DNA of 64,000 nt from Megalobrama amblycephala. Taxonomy: Eukaryota > Chordata > Actinopteri > Cypriniformes > Xenocyprididae. The notes beneath the pieces were generated by a model that was not told where the DNA came from, did not search any database, and saw only the letters and a program-made list of their open reading frames with translations. The stretch lies in NCBI RefSeq assembly GCF_018812025.1, contig NC_063045.1, positions 52,396,579 to 52,460,578 of the forward strand. The letters run 5' to 3'. The position numbers and the translations under genes are program-made. The stretch's first letter is position 1. Every line of letters starts with the position of its first letter. This document shows positions 10,166-22,185 of the stretch, piece after piece.

Positions 10166-11364
10166 CCCTGCGGAACATGAGAGCGCGAGAGAGAGCGAGC
10201 GTGAGTAAAAACGAAGAACGAAAAGCTGACAGAGATGAGTGTAAAACAAAACATGTCATTCCTGTACACGTTCTACGTGAAGCTACAGTCGAGATTGTGG
10301 TTTTCGGCACACATCCCTCCCTCCCCCTCTGTGCATTCTCAGCTGAAGGTACAGGAAACGCTGATGGGGTGTGTTATGTGTGATGTGCATGTGTGGTGTG
10401 TGAGAGTGTGTCATATCTAAAAACTGCAAGAGGAAGTCTGAATGATATGCTGTCATGGTGTGTTCCCTTTTGTAGCCGTGGCAACTGCCATTTCAGCTCA
10501 ACTCAGCTTGATGGGTGGCCACGCGTGTCGCTCAATTCTGAACGTGACTGCCATGTGACTGAAATGACCAGCCAATTCAAATCTGATTTAAACAGGCACA
10601 TCAATTTGGATGTGTGTCATTTGCTGTACAACACAACACAGCAAGCACAATCCGTTCAGTTAGGCTGTAGTCTAAAGCTAAACTGAAGTACTATGCTGCC
10701 TCGCCTCACCGAAAGAACCTAAAAAGGACAAGTGGGAATGTTTAGATCCTTTAAAATCTATTTTAGTAGAGGTATAGCATCTATGACACATATTCAATCT
10801 CTAAAAGCAAAAAAAAAAACAACATAATTAAAAAAAAACATTAAAATCACCATAGAGTTTTAAAAATGACAACTGTGTTTAATTGCAGGAGTGAACCCCC
10901 TAAATTAGTGTTAAAGTGTGAACAGAATACAGGAGTCAGTCCTGAATTTACAATGGCTGACTTGGTGACAATCATAGGGACGTTTTGGCACCTTGTAGGT
11001 GTAAACAGGAAAAATGGATGTACTATCTCCTGTCATTTGTAAGTAAACAACCATCAAAGTGTTTTTCAGGAGTGAATTTGGTTGTCACTCCTATACTAAA
11101 TATTCAAACTCAGTGTGAACAGAACGCAAATAAAGAATTATATATAAGAATATTAAATATAAGAATTAAATAGAAAATATTTATGTGTGCATGTCTTTTA
11201 TTATTATTAAAGTACTAGTATTTAATAATATTTTTAATTAACTTTTATTTTATATTTTCATTTTAATTTTAGTTTAGGTTTTAGTATTTTTATGTGATTT
11301 TGTGATGTTTTTATTAGTCTTTTTTCAATAATTCTATTTAGCTACTATTTCTATTTTCTTTTAA

Positions 11365-12326
11365 AGGTGCCCTAGATTATGTTTTTAAAAGATGTAATAT
11401 AAGTCTAAGGTGTCCTCTGAATGTGTCTGTGAAGTTTCAGATCAAAATACCCCATAATTTTTTTTTTATTAATTTTTTTAACTGCCTATTTTGGGGCATC
11501 ATTATAAACGCGCCGATTTGATGCTGCGGCCCCTTTAAATCCCGTGGTCCACGCCCACAGAGCTCGCGCTTGCCTTGAACAGTTCCTTAACAAAGTTTAC
11601 ACAGCTAATATAACCCTCAAAATGGATCTTTACAAAGTGTTCGTCATGCATGCGTCGGATTATGTGAGTATTGTATACTGTTATATTGTTTACTTCTGAT
11701 TTTGAATGAGTTTGATAGCGCTCCATGGCTAACGGCTAATGCTACTCTGTTGGAGAGATTTATAAAGAATGAAGTTGTGTTTATGCATTATACAGACTGC
11801 AAGTGTTTAAAAATGAAAATAGCGACGGCTCTCTTGTCTCTGTGAATACAGTATGAAACGATGATAACTTTAACCACATTTAACAGTACATTAGCAACAT
11901 GCTAACGAAACATTTAGAAAGACAGTTTACAAATATCACTAAAAATATCATGTTATCATGGATCATGTCAGTTATTATTGCTCCATCTGCCATTTTTCGC
12001 TATTGTTCTTGCTTGCTTACCTAGTCTGATGATTTGGTTGTGCAGATCCAGACGTTAATACTGGCTGCCCTTGTCTAATGCCTTTTAAAATGTTGGAAAC
12101 GTGGGCTGGCATATGCAAATATTGGGGGCGTACACCCCGACTGTTACGTAACAGTCGGTGTTATGTTGAGATTCGCCTGTTCTTCGGAGGTCTTTTAAAC
12201 AAATGAGATTTATATAAAAAGGAGGAAACAATGGAGTTTGAGACTCACTGTATGTCATTTCCATGTACTGAACTCTTGTTATTTAACAATGCCAAGATAA
12301 ATTCAATTTTTCATTCGAGGGCACCT
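11365..12326. mobile_element. TTAA-flanked TIR element, family AGGTGCCCTAG
   Basis: It starts AGGTGCCCTAG and ends CGAGGGCACCT, an 11-bp TIR with one mismatch. It is flanked by TTAA on each side (11361-11364 and 12327-12330). TTAA duplications are made by piggyBac- and Kolobok-type transposases. It contains a short GC-rich part (11500-11580) and no transposase. It interrupts an older AT-rich repeat whose halves lie at about 11205-11360 and 12331-12440. It shares the word TTATATTACAT-like/GATGTAATATAAGTCT with the 21344 and 29355 elements, suggesting a related family. Confidence 0.78.
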
Positions 12327-12444
12327 TTAAGATATATTTACATTTAATTTTATTTAGGTTTTATATAGATGGACGAAAATTGTTTTAATAGTTTTAGTTG
12401 ATGGCAACAGTTTAAAATAAAACTATAAATAAAAATTAAAAAAT

Positions 12445-12463
12445 GTGTGTGTGTGTGTGTGTA
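12445..12463. repeat. (TG)n microsatellite
   Basis: This short GT run lies just after the AT-rich repeat remnant. Confidence 0.9.
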
Positions 12464-13132
12464 TTGGGGCTAGTGAAAATATTTCTATTTTGGGGCTAGC
12501 CTGACTGAGCAAAGTGAAAAAAAGACAATCTTTACTGTTGAATCATGTCTCTGTTATTTTACATGGGTTTTGAAAGTGTCTCACTCACTGAGAATTCAGA
12601 ACATTCATTTTTAATGGAATAAAAAAAATTATATATATATTTATTTTAATATATCAGTCACTGAACATTTCTGAACATTCCCGTTAACACACACCACAAC
12701 GCTCAAACACATGCAGGCCTACACAGTGTACCAGTGTAACTATCACGAGATAATTTGTCAAGCTGTGATCACATTCACAGACACATAGACAGGACTGGAC
12801 AAGCTCCAGATTTCACAGATAGAAACAGACATTCCCAGACTAGACCTCCCACTCCAACATCCTGCAACACACACACATACAAAACACTCTCAAAAACACA
12901 TTATATACACATATAAAAGTAGTCAAATACACATGCACACACTTTCAAACACACAGACATGCCATTGAGTTGGCCCGGGATCTCCAGACCGCAGCATTGT
13001 GGTAATTTAGGGATGTACTAAGTAGTTGTGCAGGCAGACAGTCCAACTTGCTCCAACAGGCCCAGGCGGCACTGTCTGTCTGTCTGCCTCCCTGTCGCTC
13101 AACAGATGTGGGTGGAGCTAAACAGTTAGATT

Positions 13133-13136
<4 letters not shown>

Positions 13137-13163
<27 letters not shown>
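13137..13163. repeat. (TG)n microsatellite
   Basis: About 13 TG units. No element is associated with it. Confidence 0.95.
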
Positions 13164-13434
13164 AACTGTATGGGTGTTTGAAGGTTTCTCATGCTGATCC
13201 TGAAGTTCAGTTCAGCCAGAAGCCGGCTCTCTCGATATACCCCAGGGTCGCGCTTTTGCCTAACGGGTTTTGATACATTATCCACACACTCTCTGTGAAC
13301 TTTTTTCAGTCTAGAGCAGAACTCTATCGAACAGCCGAGCTAAAGACGCTTCAAGATGTCACATGAACCTTTGCAGCACCATTAACTTATTATAGATCAG
13401 CGCAACAGAACATTACCATATAAAAACTGAGGAT

Positions 13435-13600
13435 CAGGGGGCCATTATCTCACTGTTAGAAAGCCAATTCGGAAGATTAAAAGGTGTTCGTGGGGCAATG
13501 AATGCGGATTTTATTAGAATCCAAGTTTCTCCGCATGTGGGGTTTGGAACGGAGCAGGTCTCTAAAGCCGTAGAAGTCATTAAGACGGCCCGCGCATGCA
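13435..13600. promoter_or_regulatory. Candidate conserved non-coding block 170 bp from exon 4
   Basis: This is complex, non-repetitive sequence of balanced composition (for example GGGCAATGAATGCGGATTTT at 13492), unlike the AT-rich intron around it. It sits 0.17-0.33 kb downstream of exon 4 in the gene's orientation. It is a guess from composition only. Confidence 0.28.
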
Positions 13601-13708
13601 TGTGTGTGTGTTTTAGACACTAGAGACAGAGGTCTCATAAATATGACTGATGTGTTTACAGTATTCTCGCCTCAGTGAAACACTACAGCAGTGTGTGTGA
13701 GTGCATTT

Positions 13709-13731
13709 GTGTGTGTGTGTGTGTGTGTGTG
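13709..13731 (-). repeat. CA repeat downstream of exon 4 donor
   Basis: In the sense of cux1 this is a CA run beginning about 36 nt after the exon 4 splice donor. CA repeats near 5' splice sites are known binding sites of hnRNP L and can alter exon inclusion. Here the effect is inferred, not shown. Confidence 0.8.
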
Positions 13732-13741
13732 CGTGAGCAGC

Positions 13742-13758
13742 CAGCTCAGAGTGAGCTG
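13742..13758 (-). other. Perfect 7-bp hairpin at exon 4 donor
   Basis: The palindrome CAGCTCA-GAG-TGAGCTG lies at +9 to +25 of the intron on the minus strand. It could form a stable RNA stem with a 3-nt loop right after the GTATGT donor and before the CA run. Donor-proximal stems can modulate U1 access. Confidence 0.5.
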
Positions 13759-13766
13759 AGACATAC

Positions 13767-13845
13767 CTGGGACATCGATTAATCTCTTGTACACGCTGAG
13801 GAAAGCAGCCTCTGATTCTTTACTTCTTTTACTCAAGGCGTCAAT
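13767..13845 (-). CDS. cux1: cux1 exon 4 (N-terminal coiled coil)
   Basis: This exon encodes [20 protein letters not shown] followed by RLIDVP plus the first base of the next codon (79 nt, phase 0 to 1). It is nearly identical to the CUX1 segment with [18 protein letters not shown]2 has VVALSKRSQEAEAAF and then KQLIEAP, which again argues for CUX1. The acceptor is CATTCTTTCAG; the donor is CCCAG followed by GTATGT. The intron just after the donor carries a perfect 7-bp inverted repeat and a CA dinucleotide run (reported separately). Reading on past the donor gives an open frame that continues into the intron, but this is not coding. Confidence 0.95.
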
Positions 13846-16800
13846 CTGAAAGAATGAGGGGAAAAACACAATAACTGAATCGTGCGTGCTTGGAACTGCA
13901 GGCTCAGTAATTGCATTAGCAACCAGGTTGAAATTTGCATACATTAGCAGCAGTGACGAGTCCATTAAAGATGGCCATATGGAAAACAGCCTAGGAAAAG
14001 AGATTTTGAACTCATATGTGCACATTATGTACATCACTTACCATCTATTCGACCTAAATAAAACAGCTAAGTGTACATAACCGTGACCCCTTTCATTCAC
14101 ACGCGGTAAATCATTCATTTTTTTGACGCGTGCGATATTTTTCCAAGTGCTGGGTCGAGGCATTTTGGGGGCATGCTTCAGGTGTATACGCTCGGGCCGT
14201 TTCTGGTTCGCTTTATATAGAAGGTAATTATCAGGTATAAATCCAAATCCCTGTGAGCATGAGATGACAGAAACAGGTAATGAGGGACTCTGATAATGAG
14301 AAGAACTTTTGGCCTTAATATAGAGCGCCGCAGACGCGTACGTATGGGCAAATTACATACTGTATCTGGGTTACGGCTCCCACTGCAAGGAGAGGCCTTC
14401 ATCATTTCCTGAAGATAGATGGTTTTCAGAATGGTGGCCACAGTCACTGAGGTACCGCCCCCTAACTCAATCTAATTGTCAGTTTGCCAAAGGATGCATG
14501 ATCACGGTCATAACAGATGTCAACAGAAGGCCATGCAGATTAAAATATGTGCTAAGATTTAATAAAAAATAATATTTCATAATTTTACAAAAATATTTCT
14601 ACTCGATCATCACTGATAATGACAAGTCATCATGAAAAAGTATTTTACTTTTGTTAAACTTCCCTAATAATAATAAATAAATAAATAATAAAACTGATTA
14701 TTTGAACAATTCTGTTTTCAAATTAAATAATTTAAATAATTTATATTTTAATTTAAAATAAATACAATTCAATTATGAATTAGCATGAAAAAGTGCATTA
14801 TAAGAATGATTTCTTGGTACATTTTTAGTACTGGTATACTCCTAATGCAGATACATATACACAGGCAATATCACAGCATATATGAGAATATCACTGTCAA
14901 TAACTATAGAATTAATAAGGAATCACTGAACTAAGCAGTAAGCCTCTGTTTTCCAGGGTCTCACTGGCACAGGTGACCTTACTGACCCTTCAGCGGTGAT
15001 GTATGACAGCTGGAACAACCAATGCAAACCCAGTGCCATAACACACAATAGGGAAAGAAAGCGAGAGCGTGAGAGAGGTAAGGTAGTAATATAGGCTCTT
15101 CAGTTTATACAGCTCTAATAAAGACACTGATCTCTCTTAATCTGAATACACACACAGCTGTGGTGATTCTGGACAGATTATAATACATCATCCAACTGCC
15201 TTCTGTTATGGTTTGACCAAAAATACCCTGTTGATACCATCTTGTCAACATAGATGTTATTTTGCAATCGATTTCTATACATTTGACGTTAACAAGATGA
15301 TTAAAAGAGGTTTACATGACAGCAAAGGTAATATTATAGTAAATATAGGGTAAATGAGCATCAACATAATTAATAGTAATTTAATATCAGCTGATATATC
15401 TCCTCCAATAGCAACTGATACATTTTTAAAAATCTTACAACTCCCTATCACAGTATTGAATAAAATAAGTTTATAAATTGCTCTCACCGACATTTTCTGC
15501 AATCTTTAATTTATTTTGGAGCTTGTCGCAATGCATTCTGGGACTGCTTTCTCCACAATGAGTCCAATTCTTGGCTAAAATGAGGTATCTTAGAAGGCAA
15601 CATAATTAGGTGCCTAACTTTTGGGACAGCTTTTGATTTGGAACCAATACTGCCTCTCCCTAGGTCTTTCCACCAAATGTATAATTTCTCAAGTTGCTGA
15701 CAACTGCATTTATCAGTGTCTTAAAAATGTGACAACCAAAGGCAGGAGAAACATCTTGGATCGACACATCAGAGTGATTGTCTTCAGTAGGGTGTGGTGA
15801 ACCACATATAGAAATTATAAAATGCCATGACAGCACTTTTCCCACTGTGCAACTCAGATGATGACAGCGTACTGATGACAGCGTGCTGTAGAACCAGCAT
15901 GCAGCCTGGCTCAACTGGGCCAAATCTAACAAACTGGGTCAAACCTGACAGGAAACAAGGACCCAAATCAGTACGGCCTGTATACAGTAATGTAGGAGCT
16001 GCTAAAAACTGAACCAAATCTTTACCTAACTTAACCCGAGTTCTACATTCTAAAAGCTGGAGCAAAGTCCTGGAAAATCCTAGGACACAGAACCAGATTT
16101 TTCAGTATTCCAGAACTCTTAAGATTCTAGAACTCAGTGTTATAACTGTTGATGAAACAAAAATTAAATAAATAAAAAAAAAATTGACGTGTAGTATATA
16201 CAACATTATGAACATGGTGTATTAAAAAACCTTCACTAGTTAACACATTACTAGATACTACTTAGCACTACTAAATATTAAAAGACTGAAATTAGAATAC
16301 AAAAAAAACTAAAAGTACATTTAAAAGATTATAATAACCCAGCTTGAATCCTGAAAGGCTTTTTCACCATTCTTGGACTCAGAACTTGAAAGAGTTCTTC
16401 AAATTCATGCTGCGTTTACCGTCATTTTGGTTCTTTTTACATTATGTCACAATGGCCACGCAAGAGTGCTCATAAAATTCAGAAGAATTCCAAGTTGTAA
16501 TTAAAAGTTTAACTAAGACGCAAGCAGTTTTTACAAGTCAGGAACTTGTAATTATGGTAATTTTGATATGACGTGGATGCTCCTCCAAGGTTCTTCAATA
16601 TACTAGAGCTCAAATCCAGAAAGAGTTCTTGCAAGTGGCAGTCTTTCTGAACCTCACCAAAACGGCAGTACCCCACACCCAAAAACAATGTGGTCTGAAT
16701 CAACAGTATTGCTTTTATCCATTAAGAAAATGTTGAACTCCTGTGCTGTTTACATGTTCACAAGTGTTGTGTGTTTGGTCTTCCAGCAGCGGAACATCAA

Positions 16801-17434
16801 ATAAAAGCTGTAAATCTGCAGCCCTGAGACTGCTGGCCTTGATGGATGGAACAGGGCAGTTGCCACTGTAAATATCCAACATGTAACAGACTTTTCACTC
16901 CTATGGGAAAGAAATTAAACATTTTCAGATGTTTCTTGCCGGAAAACATCTGGATCGGCCCAGGCAGGGCCAAGTTCTGCAGCCCTCTTGCAGATGGAGC
17001 AATTAAACTTGTCTCTGTTTCTCTCTCTCTCTTGCTCGGCACGGGTCCACGTCTACCCCTGAAATCCAGCAGGAACCAATGTCAATTTTTAAACTCTCAG
17101 AGCTCTGAACCAGACAGAGCACAGCCATGAGGTTAAGAGACCGTAAGGCTGCCTAGAAGCAGGCAGAAGCGGCATGCGTGACTTTGTGGATATCATCGCA
17201 GCTCAGCGTAGATTATCTGCTCTTCTCTTACTCTGCTACCAGCTCAATCTGACGGCCAGGGCATCTGGCATCATCATGCTGCGGGACTTACACACAAAGT
17301 CATGCAAACAGCCTCAGACATTATACCCATCAAATAAACACATGCAAATGGCCACATATAGGGAAGACCTGGGTTAGCTGACATGCAAAGAAGTTTACAA
17401 AAGTTTTTTAGGGGAAAGGAAATGAATAGTTTTA

Positions 17435-18486
17435 TTCAGAAAGGATGCATTAAATTGATCAATAGTGAAAGTAGAGACATTCATAATGTTACAAATGTTT
17501 TTTCTTCAAATAAAGGCTGTTCTTTCGAACTTTCTATTCATTATAGAATCTTGCAATAAAATGCATCACGGTTTCCACAAAAATATTAAGCAGCACAACT
17601 ATTTTCAACATTGGAATGATATTATAATATGAAATGTTTTTTGACCACCAAATCAGCATATTAGAATGATTTCTAAAGGATCATGTGACACTGAAGACCG
17701 GAGTAATGGCTTCTGAAAATTCAGCTTTGCCATCACATCAATTTTTAATTTACATTATAAAATGTATTATTACAGAAAATAGTCTTTTGAATTGTAATAT
17801 TTCAAAATATTACTGTTTTTTTCTGTATTTTTGATAAATAAATAAACGCCACGGAATAAAAATAAGGATAATTGCGACTTTTTATCACACAATTCTGACT
17901 TTTTTCTCACAATTAAATATATTTTATAATTGTGATATAAACTCGCAATTGCGTGATATAAAGTCAGAATTCCGAGATATAAACTCAAAATTGACTTATA
18001 AAGTCAGAATTGTGTGATAAAGTCGCAATTGCGTTATAGTTATAAAGTCAAAATTGCAATATAAACTCGCAATTGCGAGTTATAAAGTCATAATTGCAAG
18101 TTATAAACTCAAAATTGAGAGTTATAAAGTCACAATTGCGTTATAGTCTCTTTATAACATGCAATTATGACTTTATATCACAATTCTGACTTTTTTTCTC
18201 GTAATACTGACTTTACAACTCACAATTCTGACTTTATATCTCACGATTCTGACTTTATAACTCAATTTTGAGTTTATATCTCGCAATTCTGACTTTATAA
18301 CTCGCAACTGCGAGTTTATATCACACAATTGTGAGAAAAAGTCAGAATTGTGAGATAAAGAGTCGCAATTACGTTTTTTAATATTTTTTTCAGTGGCAGA
18401 AACAAGCTTCCATACAAAAGAGACCTCTTTTAAAAATATAAAAATAAAATGTTAAAAAAGCACCGACCCCAAACTTTTGAACGGTA
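17435..18486 (-). mobile_element. Dispersed DNA-transposon repeat ending CCAAACTTTTGAACGGTA, copy 1
   Basis: The right end reads CCCCAAACTTTTGAACGGTA. Internal words (AAACCGTGATGCATTTTATT in reverse, GCATATTAGAATGATTTCTA forward) match the copy at 46402-46850 in the opposite orientation. The left end is eroded. A block of AATTGCGA-type tandem repeat (17865-18385) is embedded in it. It is a very abundant non-autonomous repeat type in cyprinids; I am not sure of its superfamily. Confidence 0.65.
17865..18385. repeat. Quasi-tandem palindromic repeat, GTCAGAATTG / CAATTGCGAG unit
   Basis: About 520 bp are built from variants of ATAAAGTCAGAATTGTGAGA and ATAAACTCGCAATTGCGAGT, with a period near 22 bp. 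Orientation switches twice: TCTGACTTT in the first and third parts, AAAGTCAGA in the middle. Many units are themselves palindromic around CAATTG. Spacing is regular but the units are degenerate and there are no unique spacers, so it is not a CRISPR array. Confidence 0.85.
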
Positions 18487-18594
18487 ATTTATATCTCAAT
18501 GCTTTTTTTGTAGACTTTAAGGTGTGTCTCTATACAGAAATAACCTACCCTGAGAAACATTCACTGGAGTAAGAAGTGTGACAGCACACACATA

Positions 18595-18642
18595 TGTACA
18601 CGCAAACACACACACACACTCACTCACTCACACACACACAAT
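18595..18642. repeat. CA-rich microsatellite
   Basis: CA units are interrupted by CACTCACTCACT. Nothing else is associated with it. Confidence 0.85.
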
Positions 18643-18914
18643 CAGTTCCGCCCCTTTGAACCACACAATATACAGCCTATCTGGTGGCATCAAAAGCATG
18701 CCAGTTTAAACAGCGTTATTCCCTTACGGTCCAGCCGGAACAGGGATTGAGAAGGGTGGGGGAAACAGTTATAAATAGCTCTTGTTTCTGTGGGGGAGCA
18801 CAGACTTGGCACTGCTGATAGCAGAGGCAGAAAACTCCATCAGCTCTACTGACCTGCATCGCCCTCAAACATATTTGACCCTTGAGTTTTTCTTAGTTCT
18901 CTTTTTGTTTCATT

Positions 18915-19056
18915 TTGCCTCTTTTATTAGGCGGAGTGTGGCAGGAAATTATTTGTGAGAGAAAGCAAGGGTGCACATTGCAGACTCGAACCTGTCATCC
19001 ACATGAGCACCAAGGCTCCGAGCACAACCACCAACCACTGCACCACAGATCTAACT
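18915..19056 (-). mobile_element. tRNA-derived SINE head
   Basis: On the minus strand the sequence has a pol III A-box-like word TGGTGCAGTGG (near 19042-19032) and, about 45 bp on, a B box GGTTCGAGTCT (near 18992-18982). This is the spacing found in tRNA genes. A cloverleaf for a working tRNA is not apparent, and the sequence continues into an unrelated tail towards 18915, as in tRNA-derived SINEs. Target duplications were not identified. A decayed tRNA pseudogene is the alternative. Confidence 0.55.
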
Positions 19057-19845
19057 CTGACTTATTCATAAGTGCAGTGGGGAACCTACATCACCTGCAT
19101 AAGCACCAATGCTAAAAGTGTCAAAGAAAATGCATCCAAACGGAGGCTGAATATCTACATTTGCAACCTACACGCATACACTAACTTTGTTTGCATGCAT
19201 ACATAGACAGTTCAGATTCATCCACCACTTGATCCGAACTCATTTATCTGAGCTGCCACTAACCTCCTCTCTCCTCAGCACTTGGCCATGTTCAGCATCT
19301 GCAGACTCCGGCCCTCTAAAATTAGTGCACAATTACGTCAAATCAATACTGACTTCCAAATTTGTAGAACTTCCATGGCACTCCGTAAACGGCTGCCAGA
19401 GTGATTAGCTCTCTTCACAGAGATCTTTGCTGGCGGGTCAGCTTACTCTCTCCCTCTCTCCGTCTTGCACTCTTTCTTTCAGAATGCTGAATTTTCCACT
19501 TTGTAATGACGATTATTTATTATCAAAATGAAGCTTGAGATAAGAAGCTAAAAGGGGGCTTTTTTCTTGCACTTAAAAAGGCAAAATAACATTGAACTAC
19601 ACATACACTCTTAGGAGTCCAAATAATTTGAGTAGTTTTTACATAAAAGTTTCAGATAAAAAGAAAATCTGAATTAAGGACCACTAAAAAAAAAACAACA
19701 ACAACAAAAAAAACAAGAACATACTGAATGTAATGTTTATAAATAAACTAAAAAATAAAAATAAGACCATTGGCTATATCACTTGTTAAAAACAAGGACA
19801 CCAATTGAGCCAAGACCACACAAAAATAGATAGATAAAAACAAAA

Positions 19846-19911
19846 AATAAAATAAAATAAAATAAAATAAAATAAAATAAAATAAAATAAAATAAAATAA
19901 AATAAAATAAT
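19846..19911. repeat. (TAAAA)n microsatellite
   Basis: About 13 pentanucleotide units of AAAAT/TAAAA, with an A-rich stretch before it (19685-19845). Confidence 0.95.
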
Positions 19912-21343
19912 AAACAACTGGCTATACCACTTAAAATGTGCTATCCTTTGGTCATGTCCTATTTCGCCTAGGGCACCAAATGAACAAGGAACATCTCAAG
20001 TTCCCTCACAAAAAAATTAAATAAATTAAAATATGAGGCTGGAAGCTACTATACATCAAGTCTCCTCGAACATCTGTAACATATGACTTGTGGCTATAAA
20101 TGAGCAAAAAAAACTCTTTACAATTAAGTACAGTAACCCCCCCCCCCAAAGTCTATGATTTACACATACACACACACATGCGTGTGCAACCCCAAACAGG
20201 GCCCCAGCCGCGTGCTATGTACAGCTCCCTATTGTACTCTCATTTCCTGACAGGAAAAGAGGAGGCTCTCGCTCTCTCGAACGAAAAAATGACATGTGGT
20301 AAGGACTCTGCACTGACCCACGAGATCTGCGTCGGTCTGACTCAAACGTGCTATTTTAACAAACCCACCGTTACAGGAAAACGGAAGATAGAAATTAAAC
20401 AGAAAAAATCATTCACCCGTTGCAAACGGCTGTATTCACTGGTCTGTCTGCCATTATGAATTATATATGTGCTCTATCTTTTTTGTTTAAAATTGGTGCT
20501 GTAAAATTGAAGTCTCTTTGTCTATTTTAAGATTTAATAGACGGTCAGACTGACAAGACAAAACACAAGCGATCCCATCCCTCCCGCCAATTATCGTCAA
20601 ATAGCTGACGTCTGAGAAACATGCCCCAAAAAAGTACATTTCTGGTCAAGTCAAGCTGTTTTTGTCAAGGTTGGGCACTGTCAATAAGGAAATATTTCAC
20701 AACTAAAAAATAATAGACGGTTTAAAACGATTTCGCTGTTAGAGTGGTGGGATGGGGATTTATTTTTAACCAAGCAGAGATTTGAAGTGGGGCGACTACC
20801 TCCGTTAATGACAGGCTAGTCCTCGAGAACACAGCTCCGAAACCACAATGAGCTATAATGGAGCAGTTAGCCAGAGGTACTGGCTAATGAGAGGAGAACA
20901 GGGAGCCACTACTCACAGCCCGCACTTCATCAAAGTTACATACAGCACAGAAGAGCAGCGTCTCGCTGCGCTTCGAGCCCCTCGACAGCCTCTTAAAGCA
21001 AGGTGCTGCTGAAGGCCTTCAAACGCTGCATTACATATACAGAAATATACTTTAACGGATACTGGAAGTGCTTTTGAGGTCAAAGGAAAGGAAAATTGAC
21101 ACATACTTCTCACTTTCCTTCTCTTTTATTATTTTGGGCCACTTCATTAGACAGAATAGTGAAAGAGGAGCAGAAAATTATTGAGGGAAATAGAGGAATT
21201 GGGACGTCACAGTCGCCCTTTTTCCACCGTAAAAGTGCCAGTGATGATTCCATGCAAAAACTGAAAAATGGATGGAAAAAAACAGCCTGGAAAAATAGGC
21301 AAAAAACTGCAGGTCTGGATTTGACAAAGTCAGTAACTGATTA

Positions 21344-22185
21344 TAGGGGTTGTTCATTATGATTTCACTTTTTTTAACTTAGGCTGGTGTGTAATGTTGC
21401 TGTTTGAGCATAAACAACATCTGCAAATTTACGACGCTCAAACTTCAATGCAAAATTAGATATTTTCTTTTAAAGAATTTGCTGTTTAAGGACTACAACA
21501 AACAGCTGGTAGGGACTACAACGACCTTATTCCCGGGTTGGTGACATCACTAACCCTAAAATTTACATAAACCCCACCCCTGAGAACACGCAACAAAGGG
21601 GGTGAGGCCATGTTGGGCTGCTTTAGAGAAGAGGAAGAGTTGTTGTAGTAGAGTGTTGTTGCCATGTTGTCATTTTACACCGGACTGCTTCACAAACGAG
21701 GGTGAATTCAATGCTGGATTTGCACAAAAGATTAACATGACGGCACAAGCTAGTCGATGAGTTGAATCAACTCCACAGCAACTACATAAATTTATCCACT
21801 AACCGTTCAGAAATGTCCAGATGCATTCTAAAAGTTCCTGAGTCTCTCCATCAGTGTCTGACTCCAGTTTGATCGATGTAAGGCTGAACACCGTTACTGA
21901 CGATCATTTTGGCTGCGTGAGATTCTCCAGCTTTGTTGTTGAGCAATCGAAGCGTGAGCTGTTAAAGCTCCGCCCTCTTTTGGAAAGAGGACCAGGAGCA
22001 GCAGCTCATTTGCATTTAAAGGGACAAACACAGAAACTGCGTGTTTTTGCTCACACCAAAATAGGGGAAATTTGACAAGCTATAATAAATGATACGTGGG
22101 ATATTTTGAGCAGAAACTTCAGACGCATCCTGGGGACACCAGAGACTTATATTACATCTTGTAAAAGAGGCATAAGGAGGTATTA
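21344..22185 (+). mobile_element. TIR element, family AGGGGTCC, copy 1 (eroded ends)
   Basis: This is closely similar to 29355-30150 over most of its length, including the shared words CACGCAACAAAGGGGGTGAG, TGTTTGAGCATAA and GAGACTTATATTACAT. Terminal repeats and TTAA flanks are not clear here, so this copy looks older or truncated. Conserved tracts containing GTGAGATTCTCCAGCTTTGT give a short open frame in both copies. I regard it as shared ancestry, not a gene. Confidence 0.7.

Larger units (their letters stand above)
9028..13766 (-). other. cux1: cux1 intron 4
   Basis: This 4,739-bp intron contains a TA/T run (about 9631-9680), a homeodomain-motif-rich block (10055-10165), a TTAA element (11365-12326) inside an older AT-rich repeat, TG runs (12445-12463 and 13137-13163) and a candidate conserved block (13435-13600). 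Positions 10400-11200 and 12470-13100 show no recognisable feature apart from CA-rich patches at 12870-12960. Confidence 0.6.

Noticed and set aside
13672..14037. 121-codon minus-strand open frame read as a complete gene
   Set aside because: Only 13767-13845 of it is coding, as cux1 exon 4. The remainder is intron read through the splice sites, including a His-Thr run from the CA repeat.
17865..18385. Regularly spaced repeats suggestive of a CRISPR array
   Set aside because: Units are degenerate, palindromic, contiguous and of mixed orientation, with no unique spacers. The host is a vertebrate.
20100..20459. 119-codon plus-strand open frame
   Set aside because: It passes through a C run and a CA repeat, has no recognisable domain, and lacks splice or promoter context.
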